The notes: generated by a model not told the origin, from the letters alone. A stretch of 64,000 nt of DNA from Mytilisepta virgata (GCA_028015205.1 CM051521.1:98370513-98434512), one strand, 5' to 3'; counted from the stretch's first letter, positions 49,101 through 57,873 are shown. Numbers and translations are program-made.

Positions 49101-52100
49101 CTTGGACATCACTTGAATCCGTATTTTTCAATCCGAAAATCAATGTCGGACAACAAAACTTGCAGCGATTTTTACATTGATCTTTTGATCTCGTCCCTAA
49201 GTGGATACATGTTGGTATGACACCTGCCTTTTGACTTTGACCTCAATTTCTTTTCACACATTTTCCTTTGACTTGTAAAATGTCAGGTACAGTATCAGAT
49301 AATCATTATTCTTTGTCCATGTGCATACTCAGGCAAGACATGTAGTGTTTCCACTCTTGTTTTTTCAAGCAGCCCAAAAATAAAATTATTGAAGCAACTC
49401 TTGAAATAGAAAAATAACATGGTTTATAACCATTAACTGAAACGTTTGTGTTAAATTCATGCAGTATAAAGGGAAAAAAAATTCCCCTGAGAAATTTCAT
49501 ATATCATAATTTGTGTGTATATTATAAGAAAGAAGTTGCAAAAAAATTTTCTTGGAATAACACTTAACTAAATTATATATTAATAGACTAAAATTTCAGT
49601 GCTCACTTAGTCATTAATGGGATAAAAAAAAATGTGTTTGAATAAATTTAATTGGATATATACTTTGCTGAACTAGTATACATTATTGTTTAGGGGCCAG
49701 CTGAAGCCTGCCTCTGGGTGCAGGATTTTCTCGCTGCGTTGAAGACTCATTGGTAGCCTTGAGCTATTTTCTGCTCTTTGGTCGGGTTGTTGTCTCTTTG
49801 ACACATTCCCCCTTTCCATTCTCTATTGTATTGTATATGTGTAAATGGATTTATGTTGTCTGTTTATTTAAAGTTGTATTATTATTCTCTTTACAGTTAA
49901 ATTTTGCCATGGAATGGTTAACTTTTGTCGATACTGTAAATCAGTATACAATGCATGTGCAAGACTATGGCCTTATGGGATATGTGCCATATATAGCTGT
50001 GACCTTTCACCTTTTATTTGCTGCCAATCAGCCTCCTCGAATACAGTATCCACATAGCCAATATGATGTAAGTAGGCCAAATTTTCTTTATGAACAAGGG
50101 CAAAAGAAAGTTATCTTGCATCTTAAGGCTAAAATCAACCCTCAGTTGAAAAATCAAAATCATTGACCCCAAGAGTGTGAGATAGCCAGGTCTGCCCAAT
50201 ATGTATGGAAGATATTAAGAATCTTAATACTGGTGAGAGTGCAAGATAGGGAAATAGGGTAAGATTTATTGGTACAAGTTACAAACCGATGTTTGATGTA
50301 CATTCCATTGTGTATTGACGTAAAATGATGTGTCACATTTGTGTGACGTAATAATGAAGCCGAACAACAGAGGTAAACGAAAAATACAACAAATAGGATT
50401 TGAAAAACAAACAACCAGCACATCTTTAGAGTTATAACTTTTATAGTCGAAGGTAAAATATTATAGCAAGAACCTTCCATCAAACTATACGATTTATTGA
50501 TATTTAACACTGAAATAACACAAGGTCAAGTAAGTACTTTCAATTTTCACTCTGTAGTGACTGTACGCTTGAAACTAGGAAAGACGAGGAAGGCTTTATT
50601 CTATAAAAAAAATTTCCATTGTAAGCAGCATTGAATTTATAAGACAAAATCTGAAGGGCATGTATTTCTGTTTAACATGTTTAAGGATCTAGACTCACAG
50701 CGACAGTTTCAAAATTATTTCCCGAGAGACTGCATGTATTTGTCTCACAGTAGGGTAAGACCAGGAAATATCACACCTGTTAAAATATGTACTGCCTAGT
50801 TTCAAAAGTCAGAAACAATAAATCACAATAAAACTACTACTAATTTTTGTTATGGAAAGATGTTTGACAAATTAAGCATCTAACATGGACAAAAGTTGCA
50901 AGACAGTGAAATCTCAAGATAGAGAAGGGTAAGATTTCCAGTCTCTAATGAGAGGTGAGAGAAAAATCAACCAGTCTCAGAGATTTCATTGTCTGGCAGG
51001 CTTGTGATACTTTTTCTCATCTTTTCAATGTTAAAATTGATCTTAAAAAATGTGGGAAACTCAGCTAGGAGATTGGGTGACACAGTATTGGTGTGATGTC
51101 ATTGTTTCACATGTAGATGATAATTTTACCATTACAATTACTTTTTCAGGCCTTTATGAAACACAACAAATTTAAAAATCTAATCAATTCAATGATGTCG
51201 GATATGTTACCCTCCGTACGCAAGTATCTGAACACAGACGTTGTCACAATGGAAGCATTACCTCCCCTAATGGACATTATACAACCAAACCTTCGACCTG
51301 TTAATACGCAGTTGTACAGTACAAGAGAAAAAGAAGAATTGGCCCAGCTTATCCGTATAATGATGGCATACAACATGACATACCATCAGGAGAAGACTGC
51401 TGATGGACAGTTTATTTATGTATTAGATCCGTAAGTTCATTGAACAGAATCTTTAACATTTTATCAGTATTCTACTGTAAATTTGGATATTTTTGTTATT
51501 TAGAAACTGTTATGAAATTCGAGAATAAAAAAATACAAAAAATAAACATAATAGAAAAAAATAAATTGTCAGAATATAACAAAACATTAAAAGATAAAGC
51601 TCAAAGATTTTAGCTAGGCAGCCTTGAGCAGAAGCCTAAAAAAACAGCCCCAATAATTTAGACTGGCATAAGCATGACCTAACAAGTTACTGGTTGAAAT
51701 GATCATACAGTTGGAGCACAGATTAAAAAATTCTATATTCTTGATTGGAAAATTAAAATTACGATACAAATGAGATTTAAATATTGTCTGTAATAAAAAG
51801 GTACCTTTTATTTGCCTTTTATTTTCATTTAATTTGGAATAACATATAGAATAGAAATTGATGAAGTTTAATAAAACTATGGTATTTCAGTCATGTAGAT
51901 GAAGTGGTCCGTTTCACTGGTATGAAACAACACAAACAACTAACATATGGTGCTAAACAACTTATATCAAGGGAGGTAAGTTATTGAAGTTTTAAGTTGT
52001 TTTACATGAATTTACATCATAAATCACAAAGTTAGTTCCTTTTGTTTACATTTTAAAAAAAATTTATGATATCATTTGAATATTTCAGTAAAATATGTCA

Positions 52101-55100
52101 AATCAGCTTTGTATTATACACACTAATTCAATATCAGAATGGACATGTTATATACCAGTATATGAATATGTGCTACTTTTTCCAAACTTCTCTGACAATT
52201 TGATGGTAACAGAAATGTTACTGTATACTTCTCGTATTATAAATCCATTTATCTGAAAAAACATTAACCTAACTGCTGACAAAAATGTTTGTTTTCAGAT
52301 AATCTGATAAAGAAGTTCAGTCAAGTAATGTTTCCTGACTAACCTTCATATTTGACAAAAAATAATGTGATGAAAATATATATTGTGAACTATATTTCCC
52401 AATTTTTATTATATTAAATATATGATTTGGTGATATAAAATATAAAAATGATGTCAACAATCCTTTCAGAATTTTGTTGTAAGTGACCGTAATGGACCAT
52501 GTGATGAGTTTCTTTTGGACCCCAAATTAGCAAAAACAAACTTATAATTATTTCATGAATATATATTACAATATTTAATGTATGTTTTATTATCTTTTAT
52601 CAACATTAAAGTTACTTTATGAACTTTTATTGTTCATAGATTGAATTGGAAAAGATGAGAAGAAATGAAGGTCAGATTTCTGCAGGGTGAGTAAAATTGG
52701 CAGTGTGTATAACAATTCATACATGTATATGTTCTAAGAATTTTATTTCTGTAATAATAAAGAATTCCATTTTTGTGTGTTTTTGGTCCTTCAGTATTTA
52801 TTATTAATCATTTTATCTAAAACCGCTTTGCCAATTTGAACCAAAGTTAGCAGCAATTGTCCTTATCAGAAATATATCCGATGGCCCCCACAGGCCAATT
52901 TATTTTAACATAGGACCCCATGGGATCATCTTGTCTGAAATCACTGTCAGAGCCAATTAGGACCAATTTGGAACCCAATTTTTTTGGTGAAACCAGTGAG
53001 CTAAGTTGACAGTGATGTTCCAGACTTCCAAATGACAAGGACATTGTCAAACAATTTATTCTGCAAAGTGATATCCAGGTGAGTGATACAGGCTCCTGGG
53101 AGCCTTTAGTTTAACATCATTATTTATAGCTCACCTGCCCTGAAGGTGAACTGTTGAAATCACTTTGCATTTATGGTCCTTTCAGATTTCTGAAAAAATG
53201 TTCTTTTTGAACCCATTAAGCCAGATGTGACCAAACTGGTGGAATGGTCCTTTAGTAGTCTACATAATTGTTCTATGTGGTCCACTTTGAAAATTATATG
53301 CAGTGTCCCTAACTTGGGACAATTATGGCTGCCATTTCTTTAAAAATACATATTTCTTATATGAAACTCTACCAGAAGCCATTTTCAACCAGATTTTTTT
53401 TGTGAAATGATCCTTAATGTACTCGCTCAAAATTGCCAAATATAAATCCCAGTTTAGCAATACAAGCACCTGGGAGCCTCTGGTTTAAGTTGGCTTGTGG
53501 TTATTTATTATTAATAGTATCATTTCAAATTTTTTACTGAAAAAAGTTTTGATATAGATTTAATTAATATCCTGTTTGGCTGTTGTCACACTTAGAGGTA
53601 ATTTTCTTCTCGTATTTATTTTATAATTCCAGTTCATCTAGGTCCAAACAGAAACAAGAGGAAAAGGAAACAAAGAAAACATCATTTGTTCCAAATCATA
53701 AACAGAAATTACAAGCGGTTTCTATAAAGCCTGAAGAAATGGTAGGATTATAAACAGGCAAATCTATAAATAAACAGCTCAAAAAGGATGGGAAAGAGTT
53801 CCCTATACAATTTGGTGTCCTTTATCAATATTGATTTATTATGGAAAGTTAGATTTTATAGTAATGGATATAAATATCTTCTGACACTGCTTCTCTAGGA
53901 AGTTTAAGGATTGTCTAGGTACAAATTTGGAAAAGCTAACAAAAATATATTCTTGACATAGCATAGCTAATATGGAAAAACATTAAAGGATGTCCATCTC
54001 TTATAGCAGTTAATTAAAACCTTTATGTCAACACATGTACTAGAACAAGCAGTTTTAAATAACAAGTATTGCATGTTTTCACTGTCAGCTTCGTCATGCA
54101 GTAAAAACCAAACGACCAAAATATACAGTGAAACCTGACTGAAAGCAAACCCTGTATAAACAAGAAACCAGTCTAAACTCACTTTTTGTTAGAACCTTTA
54201 ATCCAGATACTTATTTAATTCAAGCAAGATCTTCAGTCCAGAAGGAGTTTGATACATGTATATACAAGTTTTACTATAGCTAAGATATTGTTGATTGAGA
54301 GTTTGTTCAGCTTATAAAGAATAAACACAGTGGGGAAAAGGTTTAATAATATTACAAAAATTATCCAGACAGGAGAAAGTGTGAGATGTGGTACAATTTT
54401 AACTTTTAATAAAGAAATACAAGTTGATTTTGGATAGGAAAATTTTTATTTTTAAACATCTCCAAAAGTTATCTAACATGTTTGGAGTGCAATTCTAAAG
54501 CTTTAAATTATTTTTTCAAATTTTAATAATGTTGATTCTTTTTTTTTAAAAATGTCAGTGTAAAGATTGGTACAGCTTCAAGATAATAAAAGTATACAGC
54601 ATCACCTCTAAACTTATTAACAACCCATCCTCAATAAATTTTTCAGAATTAAATATTTAGCATGGTTTAATTACATGATTTAGTCATGAAAGTAACAGAA
54701 ATTTTTCTTAAACATATTTTACCTCACAAAAATATCTGATAACTGTTTTTTTTGTCCAAGTTTTGGACAATTTTCACAAATAGTACTTATGTAAGTATTT
54801 TGATCTCAAGCCATCTTATATTTTATACAAAATCAGATCAGGTGGGAAAAAAAAGGGAATTCCAGAATGACCGTTTAAAACTGAAGAAAAGTAAATACAA
54901 TGTAGACACAAAGAAATTATTTCTAATGTCTTTTATACCTGTATTTAAAAATGTATTATATCTATAGGTACAGAAGGATTTCTTTGGAAGAATAATAAAA
55001 CAGAAAACACCAGATACAAACAAAGCTGCTACAAGTAAAGGTTAGTTTTATTATTATTTAAAATGATTGGTTCATTCAAAACTAAGATTAAAATGCAGTC

Positions 55101-57526
55101 CCCAAGACTGATAGCCAAGAAAAGAATGACACACCAATATTTGTTAATGTAGGAATAGTTGTTCTTTTGTGAAAACAATAGGCAGATTAATTCATATTGT
55201 TTTACATTTTTCAGATAATTTATGTAGAAACACCATACCCCTTGTTTTGTTAGACCATCAAATGTCCCCCATTTCTGCACACCTGGCTCAATAAATGGTC
55301 ATGGTGTTGTTCTTCAAAACAGGAATTGCATCAGTAAAAGCAGATGCAGAATGGTGGGAAAAGTTTAATATTCTAAATTATTTGATCAAAGTGTTGTTTC
55401 AATTTGCCCAGAATGACGTTAACGGATGGGGTCTTCACATTTTTAAAGATTTTTCAGAAAAACCATTACACAGATGGTATGTTGATTCACACTAAAATTG
55501 CTTCGATACAAAAAGGGTACAAAGTTTGATAATGAACAAAACAAATTACAGATATTTGTAAATATTCATTTGTCAGGAACACAGAATTAGGGAACGCACA
55601 GAATAAAGGGGACATCACTGTATGTTAATTATTGATTTTGATTGTATTTGGAAGGATTGTTGTTTATGATATGAATTTGATTAAATAACTTCACCCATTT
55701 TTACAGCAGATATAGGACTTTGATATTTTTATTATCACAAAGTACCATATCCATACTTTCTTGCCTCTACTTCTCTGAAGCTTCTTGGCAGATTTTACTT
55801 GCAATAGAAGCATGATTTTTACACCATTATGTGCCAGTTAAATATCACTGGGAAGCGACGGAGGAACTTAGTAATACTCTTCATCCATCCCTGACACTTC
55901 GTGAACATTACTCCACTGAGACCATTCGTTAGATTGCTGTCATATTTTGTAGGATTGTCGGTCATGATGTTTAGTAGACCACACTGTCCCAAAATTTTGA
56001 TTCAACAGATTTGTTAAGAGTTATGGGACTTTGATCATTTTTTGCCCTTTTGTAACTTAATAACATCTTGCAAATGTTACTCCTCTGAAAGCATTTGCCA
56101 TTTATCATTACTATTATTCCTCGTCTCACAAGTCAGGTACAAACTTTATTGAGTCCACATTGAAACTAGTCAAATTAACAGGGGTTTGAGTCATCTTAAG
56201 TGTCATGTTTTCCTCTATGTATGAATACAGTTATTCTTATCAGATATGTTTGTAATTGCTGATGTTGCAGCTTGTTCTCTTTAATATACACAATAGATTC
56301 CATCTTGGTCTTTTTGCCTTGGCTTAACGAATGTTAAGAAAGGCGAGATATAGGTATTACTTAACTGCGGTGACAACGTAAACTTTTTTAAAACCTTAAT
56401 AACTTTGTACAGATAATACCCACACTTATGGTCTTTGGTCCACAGATATATTATGAGATAAACTTTGACTTTGCAGCTGTATTCTTGTCTTGTGATCTTG
56501 ACCTCATTTTCATAGCTTATTGACTATAAACATTTGTAAAATCTCCATTTTGGTGATTAAGCCCATTACTCAGCAACTGTAATACCTGGGCCCACCAAAT
56601 TTGGTCTTAGATAGTTCTTAGTGGTTACTTGCCAGTCTGACACCTGCCTCCAGACCTTTGACCTCAATTGAGTGATTTGCGTCACATTTTCGTAATGAAA
56701 TCCATTTTTCAGCAACTGTAATACCTAGACCCAACATATTTGGTCTTTAGATAGTTCTTCATGGGTATATGCCAGTCTGACACCTGCCGCTCAACCTTGA
56801 CCTCAACTTCATGCTTGAGTGACTTGTGTCACATATTCGGAAATTAGTCTATTTCTCATCAACTGTTATACCTGAATCCATCGTATTTGGTCTGCAGATA
56901 GATACATGCCAATCAGTCACTTTTTTGCAATTAAGTCCATTTCTGAGCAACTTTAATACCTAGACCCACCATATTTGGTCTATAGATAGTTCTTAATCAG
57001 TACATGCCCGTCTGACACCTTGACCTCAATCTCTCATTTGAGTGACTTGCATCACATTTTCATGTCCCCTGACCTTGACCTCAATCTCAGGCTTAAGTGA
57101 CTCTCTTCATATTTTGGCTATGTTAAATCTTTTTTCACCATTTTACTTATATTAGAACTAGTATTTCATATCAAACAAATATGTCAAAGATAAAACTGCT
57201 CTGAAGAAGTGGAAATTATTCCTGGACTTGAAGAGTACCTTGACATATACATGTATATCGTAATGAAGAAAACTTTGAAAGAGCTTTTTAAATTTGAAGC
57301 ATTTATTTGTTACAATAACAGAAAAAATGATAATTTCAAAAAATAAAAAATATAAACAGATTTGATATATATGTACTCATTTCTTGTAATTATACTGAGT
57401 AATGGAATATTCTTGTTTTCAGATGAAAAGAAAAGAAATGTTCTGAATACAGATATATGGTTCCATTTTAAAGGTGGATTTTCTAATGCAGTTCGTAGAA
57501 ATGTGAGAGTTCAGGATTTGATATGA
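34115..57526 (+). CDS. CHTF18: CHTF18 (Ctf18), large subunit of the alternative clamp loader Ctf18-RFC, 23 exons
   Basis: Nuclear AAA+ ATPase that, with RFC2-5, Dcc1 and Ctf8, loads or unloads PCNA and supports sister-chromatid cohesion and the replication checkpoint. Coding segments: 34115-34178, 34892-35152, 35985-36152, 36494-36618, 40102-40185, 41540-41592, 42130-42259, 42622-42795, 43500-43597, 43937-44060, 44386-44501, 45413-45506, 45813-45911, 46336-46463, 46898-46969, 47553-47664, 49897-50067, 51150-51430, 51891-51975, 52640-52686, 53633-53741, 54968-55040, 57423-57526. Joined they give 923 residues plus stop (human about 975). Order: acidic and basic N-terminal part, [18 protein letters not shown] box, Walker [17 protein letters not shown], Walker [10 protein letters not shown], sensor ICICNDQ, lid [16 protein letters not shown], a helical collar with [19 protein letters not shown], and a C-terminal QKDFFGR plus [14 protein letters not shown] tail that in the family binds Dcc1-Ctf8. 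All phases agree. Seen: motifs; known: complex and role. Confidence 0.97.
34892..35152 (+). CDS. CHTF18: CHTF18 exon 2 (two in-frame donors)
   Basis: Acceptor CTTGACAG. Encodes [19 protein letters not shown] and on to [18 protein letters not shown]. It can end at 35152 (donor GTAAGTAG at 35153) or at 35074 (donor GTAAGA at 35075). Both leave one base of a codon, so the following exon stays in frame. The optional 26 residues are rich in Lys/Arg and look like a nuclear-localisation segment. Confidence 0.88.
35806..35945. repeat. Tandem duplication, 2 x 65 bp
   Basis: ATTTCCTTTTGG is repeated at 35818 and 35883, each followed by a TATTTATACGGGTATRTAGG stretch and AAAAAGCATGGTA. It ends about 40 bases before the exon 3 acceptor of CHTF18. 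Confidence 0.9.
35985..36152 (+). CDS. CHTF18: CHTF18 exon 3
   Basis: Acceptor GTGTAG, donor GTAAAT. Encodes [20 protein letters not shown] and [15 protein letters not shown]. Human CHTF18 has the same [12 protein letters not shown] block, a good orthology mark. Confidence 0.94.
36494..36618 (+). CDS. CHTF18: CHTF18 exon 4
   Basis: Acceptor ACTAG, donor GTATTG (weak). Encodes [20 protein letters not shown] then [18 protein letters not shown], matching the human region with VTSTEGVRAYLVL. Followed by a 3.5-kb intron full of repeats. Confidence 0.9.
37000..37535 (+). repeat. Dispersed mussel-type repeat (family A), left part, interrupted
   Basis: Contains repeated phrases such as TCTTCTGAAACCACTGGGCC, GACCCGGACTGTTAACCAAG and ATGGCCACCACAGCCAAACT, which recur in diverged form at 39622-39968, 52803-53113 and 53127-53487. 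The copy stops at 37535 and resumes at 39622 after a 2.09-kb insertion. Confidence 0.75.
37534..38203. repeat. Terminal direct repeat, copy 1
   Basis: Matches 38955-39622. Contains the 16-base palindrome TTCATGACGTCATGAA at 37566-37581, with a CRE (TGACGTCA) in its centre. Confidence 0.95.
37536..39621. mobile_element. 2.09-kb insertion with near-identical 0.67-kb terminal direct repeats
   Basis: The copies at 37534-38203 and 38955-39622 are the same except for one substitution (GCTGTACAAT / GCTGGACAAT) and a 2-base indel (GCACATGTAG / GCACGTAG). About 750 bases without coding capacity lie between. The outer ends are imperfect inverted repeats (GAGTGCACACAACAG left; CTGTTGTTTGCATTC right, 13 of 15 matching). 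They include TG...CA when trimmed by three bases. AAA lies on both sides. The flanking repeat reads continuously once the block is removed. This fits a non-autonomous LTR-type element, or two copies of a MITE-like element; there is no gag or pol and no clear primer site. Confidence 0.75.
38955..39622. repeat. Terminal direct repeat, copy 2
   Basis: Matches 37534-38203. The same CRE palindrome lies at 38987-39002 (TGACGTCA at 38991-38998). Confidence 0.95.
39622..39968 (+). repeat. Dispersed mussel-type repeat (family A), right part
   Basis: Resumes with AAAGGGCCCTATGGGAACAT and ends with GGTGAGCGATACAGGCTCTT and GAGAGCCTCTAGTTT. The end holds the perfect palindrome AGGCTCTTGAGAGCCT at 39943-39958, a shared mark of this family. 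Confidence 0.8.
40102..40185 (+). CDS. CHTF18: CHTF18 exon 5
   Basis: Acceptor TTTTCAG, donor GTAAGT. Twenty-eight whole codons, [20 protein letters not shown] and MKDEIERE, corresponding to the human stretch before the RFC domain. Confidence 0.92.
40186..42129 (+). other. CHTF18 introns between exons 5 and 7
   Basis: Two introns around the short exon 6. AT-rich sequence with no recognised element. Confidence 0.6.
41540..41592 (+). CDS. CHTF18: CHTF18 exon 6
   Basis: Acceptor AACACAG, donor GTATGG. Encodes [17 protein letters not shown], a basic-acidic helix equivalent to RRERLLQEAQKLSDTL in human. Confidence 0.9.
42130..42259 (+). CDS. CHTF18: CHTF18 exon 7: start of the RFC-like region
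   Basis: Acceptor TTGTCAG, donor GTAAGA. Acidic stretch ([15 protein letters not shown]) then [19 protein letters not shown], the RFC box around the LWVxxYAP motif. Confidence 0.95.
42622..42795 (+). CDS. CHTF18: CHTF18 exon 8
   Basis: Acceptor GTTTCAG, donor GTAAGT. Encodes [18 protein letters not shown], a Lys-rich insert ([18 protein letters not shown]), and [13 protein letters not shown] just before the P-loop. Confidence 0.95.
42796..43499 (+). other. CHTF18 intron 8
   Basis: About 43090-43330 weakly resembles the family A repeat (TTTTCTGAAACTACTTGACC). Nothing else seen. Confidence 0.4.
43500..43597 (+). CDS. CHTF18: CHTF18 exon 9: Walker A
   Basis: Acceptor TTTCAG, donor [26 protein letters not shown] with the P-loop at 43515-43541, then [12 protein letters not shown]. 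Confidence 0.96.
43937..44060 (+). CDS. CHTF18: CHTF18 exon 10: Walker B
   Basis: Acceptor ATTTCAG, donor [25 protein letters not shown] and [14 protein letters not shown] with the DEID Walker B. Confidence 0.96.
44386..44501 (+). CDS. CHTF18: CHTF18 exon 11: sensor 1
   Basis: Acceptor TATAG, donor [20 protein letters not shown], a Lys-rich loop, and [13 protein letters not shown]. Confidence 0.95.
44850..45250. repeat. Possible MITE-like region with hairpin in CHTF18 intron 11
   Basis: Bounded by GATATC-rich ends (GTGATATCAACTAGTGATAT near 44870; ATCAAGTGATATC near 45222). Contains a 17-base stem, TTGGATTTAATAATAAA (45152-45168) with TTTATTATTATATCCAA (45184-45200), one mismatch. The boundaries are uncertain. 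Confidence 0.4.
45413..45506 (+). CDS. CHTF18: CHTF18 exon 12
   Basis: Acceptor TTTGTAAG, donor [26 protein letters not shown] then [11 protein letters not shown], with the arginine-containing SRL motif of sensor 2 neighbours. Confidence 0.94.
45813..45911 (+). CDS. CHTF18: CHTF18 exon 13: AAA+ lid
   Basis: Acceptor TTTTATAG, donor GTATTT. Thirty-three codons including [20 protein letters not shown], the lid with the DIRxxLNTLQ signature. Confidence 0.96.
46336..46463 (+). CDS. CHTF18: CHTF18 exon 14
   Basis: Acceptor TTTTCAG, donor [26 protein letters not shown] then [18 protein letters not shown]; human has RRGLFSVWQEVFQLPR. Confidence 0.94.
46898..46969 (+). CDS. CHTF18: CHTF18 exon 15
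   Basis: Acceptor ATTTCAG, donor [26 protein letters not shown] then SFSA; a diverged loop, placed mainly by phase and splice signals. Confidence 0.88.
47553..47664 (+). CDS. CHTF18: CHTF18 exon 16
   Basis: Acceptor TTTACAG, donor [26 protein letters not shown] then [18 protein letters not shown], matching human RFYRVLHAAASAGEHEKVVQ and GLFDNFL. Confidence 0.95.
48591..48852 (+). mobile_element. tRNA-derived SINE, full length, inserted in the 145-bp array
   Basis: Begins GGGGCCTCGGTGGCCGAGTG (A-box-like), then GGGTTGTGAGTTCGAATCTC (B-box-like), then the body, ending GGCGTAAAACCCCAACTAAAC with AAACAAACA. It is flanked by a perfect 10-base target duplication CAGCAACTTT at 48581-48590 and 48853-48862. 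Removing it restores the array unit. Same family as 19848-20112. Confidence 0.95.
48904..49197. mobile_element. 294-bp MITE, PIF/Harbinger-like
   Basis: Terminal inverted repeats at 48904-48928 and 49173-49197 match at 23 of 25 positions (GGGASGAGATCAAAAG core). They are flanked by the direct repeat TAA at 48901-48903 and 49198-49200. A three-base TWA target duplication is the mark of PIF/Harbinger elements. It has no coding capacity, so it is non-autonomous. Contains the poly-C tract at 48969-48984. Inserted in an array unit at GATAGTTC/TAA. Confidence 0.85.
48969..48984. repeat. Poly-C tract, 16 bases
   Basis: Inside the MITE; the longest G/C homopolymer in the window. Confidence 0.95.
49693..49833 (+). 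repeat. Dispersed mussel-type repeat ending near CHTF18 exon 17
   Basis: GGGCCAGCTGAAGCCTGCCT, then GGTCGGGTTGTTGTCTCTTT and GACACATTCC. I recall this unit as very frequent in Mytilus sequences, so it supports the taxon. A diverged opposite-strand relative may be at 35245-35340 (GTCAATGAGACAACATCC). Confidence 0.65.
49897..50067 (+). CDS. CHTF18: CHTF18 exon 17
   Basis: Acceptor CTTTACAG, donor [26 protein letters not shown] and [21 protein letters not shown] mussel-type repeat ends about 65 bases before this acceptor. Confidence 0.95.
50068..51149 (+). other. CHTF18 intron 17
   Basis: A 1.1-kb intron. No element or exon recognised. Confidence 0.6.
51150..51430 (+). CDS. CHTF18: CHTF18 exon 18
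   Basis: Acceptor TTTTTCAG, donor GTAAGT. The largest exon: [38 protein letters not shown] and [20 protein letters not shown], the conserved collar region. Confidence 0.96.
51891..51975 (+). CDS. CHTF18: CHTF18 exon 19
   Basis: Acceptor ATTTCAG, donor [26 protein letters not shown] then AKQLISRE; human has RKPLTYQTKQLIARE. Confidence 0.95.
52640..52686 (+). CDS. CHTF18: CHTF18 exon 20
   Basis: Acceptor TTCATAG, donor [21 protein letters not shown], matching human IEVEKMRRAE. Confidence 0.93.
52803..53113 (+). repeat. Dispersed repeat family A copy, CHTF18 intron 20
   Basis: Shares AACATAGGACCCCATGGGAT and TCTTGTCTGAAATCACT with the 37-40 kb copy and ends GGTGAGTGATACAGGCTCCT, GGGAGCCTTTAGTTT (arms AGGCTCC/GGAGCCT). 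Confidence 0.75.
53127..53487 (+). repeat. Second family A copy in the same intron
   Basis: Starts with a small hairpin (AGCTCACCTGCCC...GGTGAACT) and ends CACCTGGGAGCCTCTGGTTT. Directly follows the previous copy in the same orientation. Confidence 0.7.
53633..53741 (+). CDS. CHTF18: CHTF18 exon 21
   Basis: Acceptor ATTCCAG, donor GTAGGA. A Lys/Glu-rich linker ([20 protein letters not shown]) with PNHKQKLQ equivalent to human RNHEQRLE. Confidence 0.92.
53742..54967 (+). other. CHTF18 intron 21
   Basis: AT-rich. No element or exon recognised. Confidence 0.6.
54968..55040 (+). CDS. CHTF18: CHTF18 exon 22
   Basis: Acceptor TCTATAG, donor [26 protein letters not shown]; the DFFGR motif is conserved in human CHTF18. 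Confidence 0.94.
55323..55476 (+). other. Candidate alternative exon in the last CHTF18 intron
   Basis: Acceptor-like TTCTTCAAAACAG, open in the phase that continues exon 22, encoding [20 protein letters not shown] and onward, then a donor-like GTATGT at 55477. Joining it to exon 23 would create TGA at once, removing the WFHFKGGF tail. There is no counterpart in known CHTF18, so it is more likely chance or a relic. Confidence 0.15.
56330..57120 (+). repeat. Dispersed repeat (family B) copy, CHTF18 intron 22
   Basis: Head GGCGAGATATAGGTATTACT and GTAAACTTTTTTAAAACCTT as at 47.75 kb, followed by about four diverged units of the 145-bp tandem repeat (CAGCAACTGTAATACCTGGG near 56570, CAGCAACTGTAATACCTAGA near 56711, a shortened unit near 56860, GAGCAACTTTAATACCTAGA near 56946). 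Confidence 0.88.
57423..57526 (+). CDS. CHTF18: CHTF18 exon 23 and stop
   Basis: Acceptor [27 protein letters not shown] then [14 protein letters not shown] and TGA at 57524-57526. The WFxFxxGxSNAVRR tail is the family's Dcc1-Ctf8 binding end. Confidence 0.96.
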
Positions 57527-57867
57527 CAGAACAATGTACTGATATTTCACATTTTAAGTGCCATGATTAAAATATGTTATTTGTGATCTGTTTTTAGTAT
57601 GACTTCAATTGCAAAGCTAATTGTGAATGAAAAAATACTTACACAGAAGTATCATAATGGAGTAAATTAGGTTTGCAGAAAACGCACAATAATTTTCATT
57701 AGAAGCACTTATTTTGTTTTTCTCTATTTCTAAAAATTTATAAAGTGAATGGAAGGATAAAAATGTATCATTACTAGACTGTCTGATCAGTCCATCAGTC
57801 TTACAAATATAGTTAATTTTCTCCATTATTCTGTAGAAGAGACTAATGGAGATAAATACCAAAATAC

Positions 57868-57873
57868 AATAAA
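57868..57873 (+). promoter_or_regulatory. Candidate CHTF18 polyadenylation signal AATAAA
   Basis: First AATAAA after the CHTF18 stop that I see, 342 bases downstream. Uncertain in AT-rich sequence. Confidence 0.25.

Larger units (their letters stand above)
47745..49260 (+). repeat. Dispersed repeat (family B) with a 145-bp tandem array, CHTF18 intron 16
   Basis: Head: GTGAGATATAGGTATTACTT, then a GGCGGCGGCGAC stretch and TAAACTTTTTTAAAACTTTA. Then tandem units start at 47999, 48145, 48291, 48427 and 48572 (TCCATTTCTCAGMAACTGTA, ATACCTAGACCCACC, GATAGTTCTT, CTTGACCTCAATTTCATG). Period is 136-146 bp. The last unit is interrupted by a SINE (48591-48852) and a MITE (48904-49197) and ends at about 49250. 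A relative lies at 56330-57120. Confidence 0.9.
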
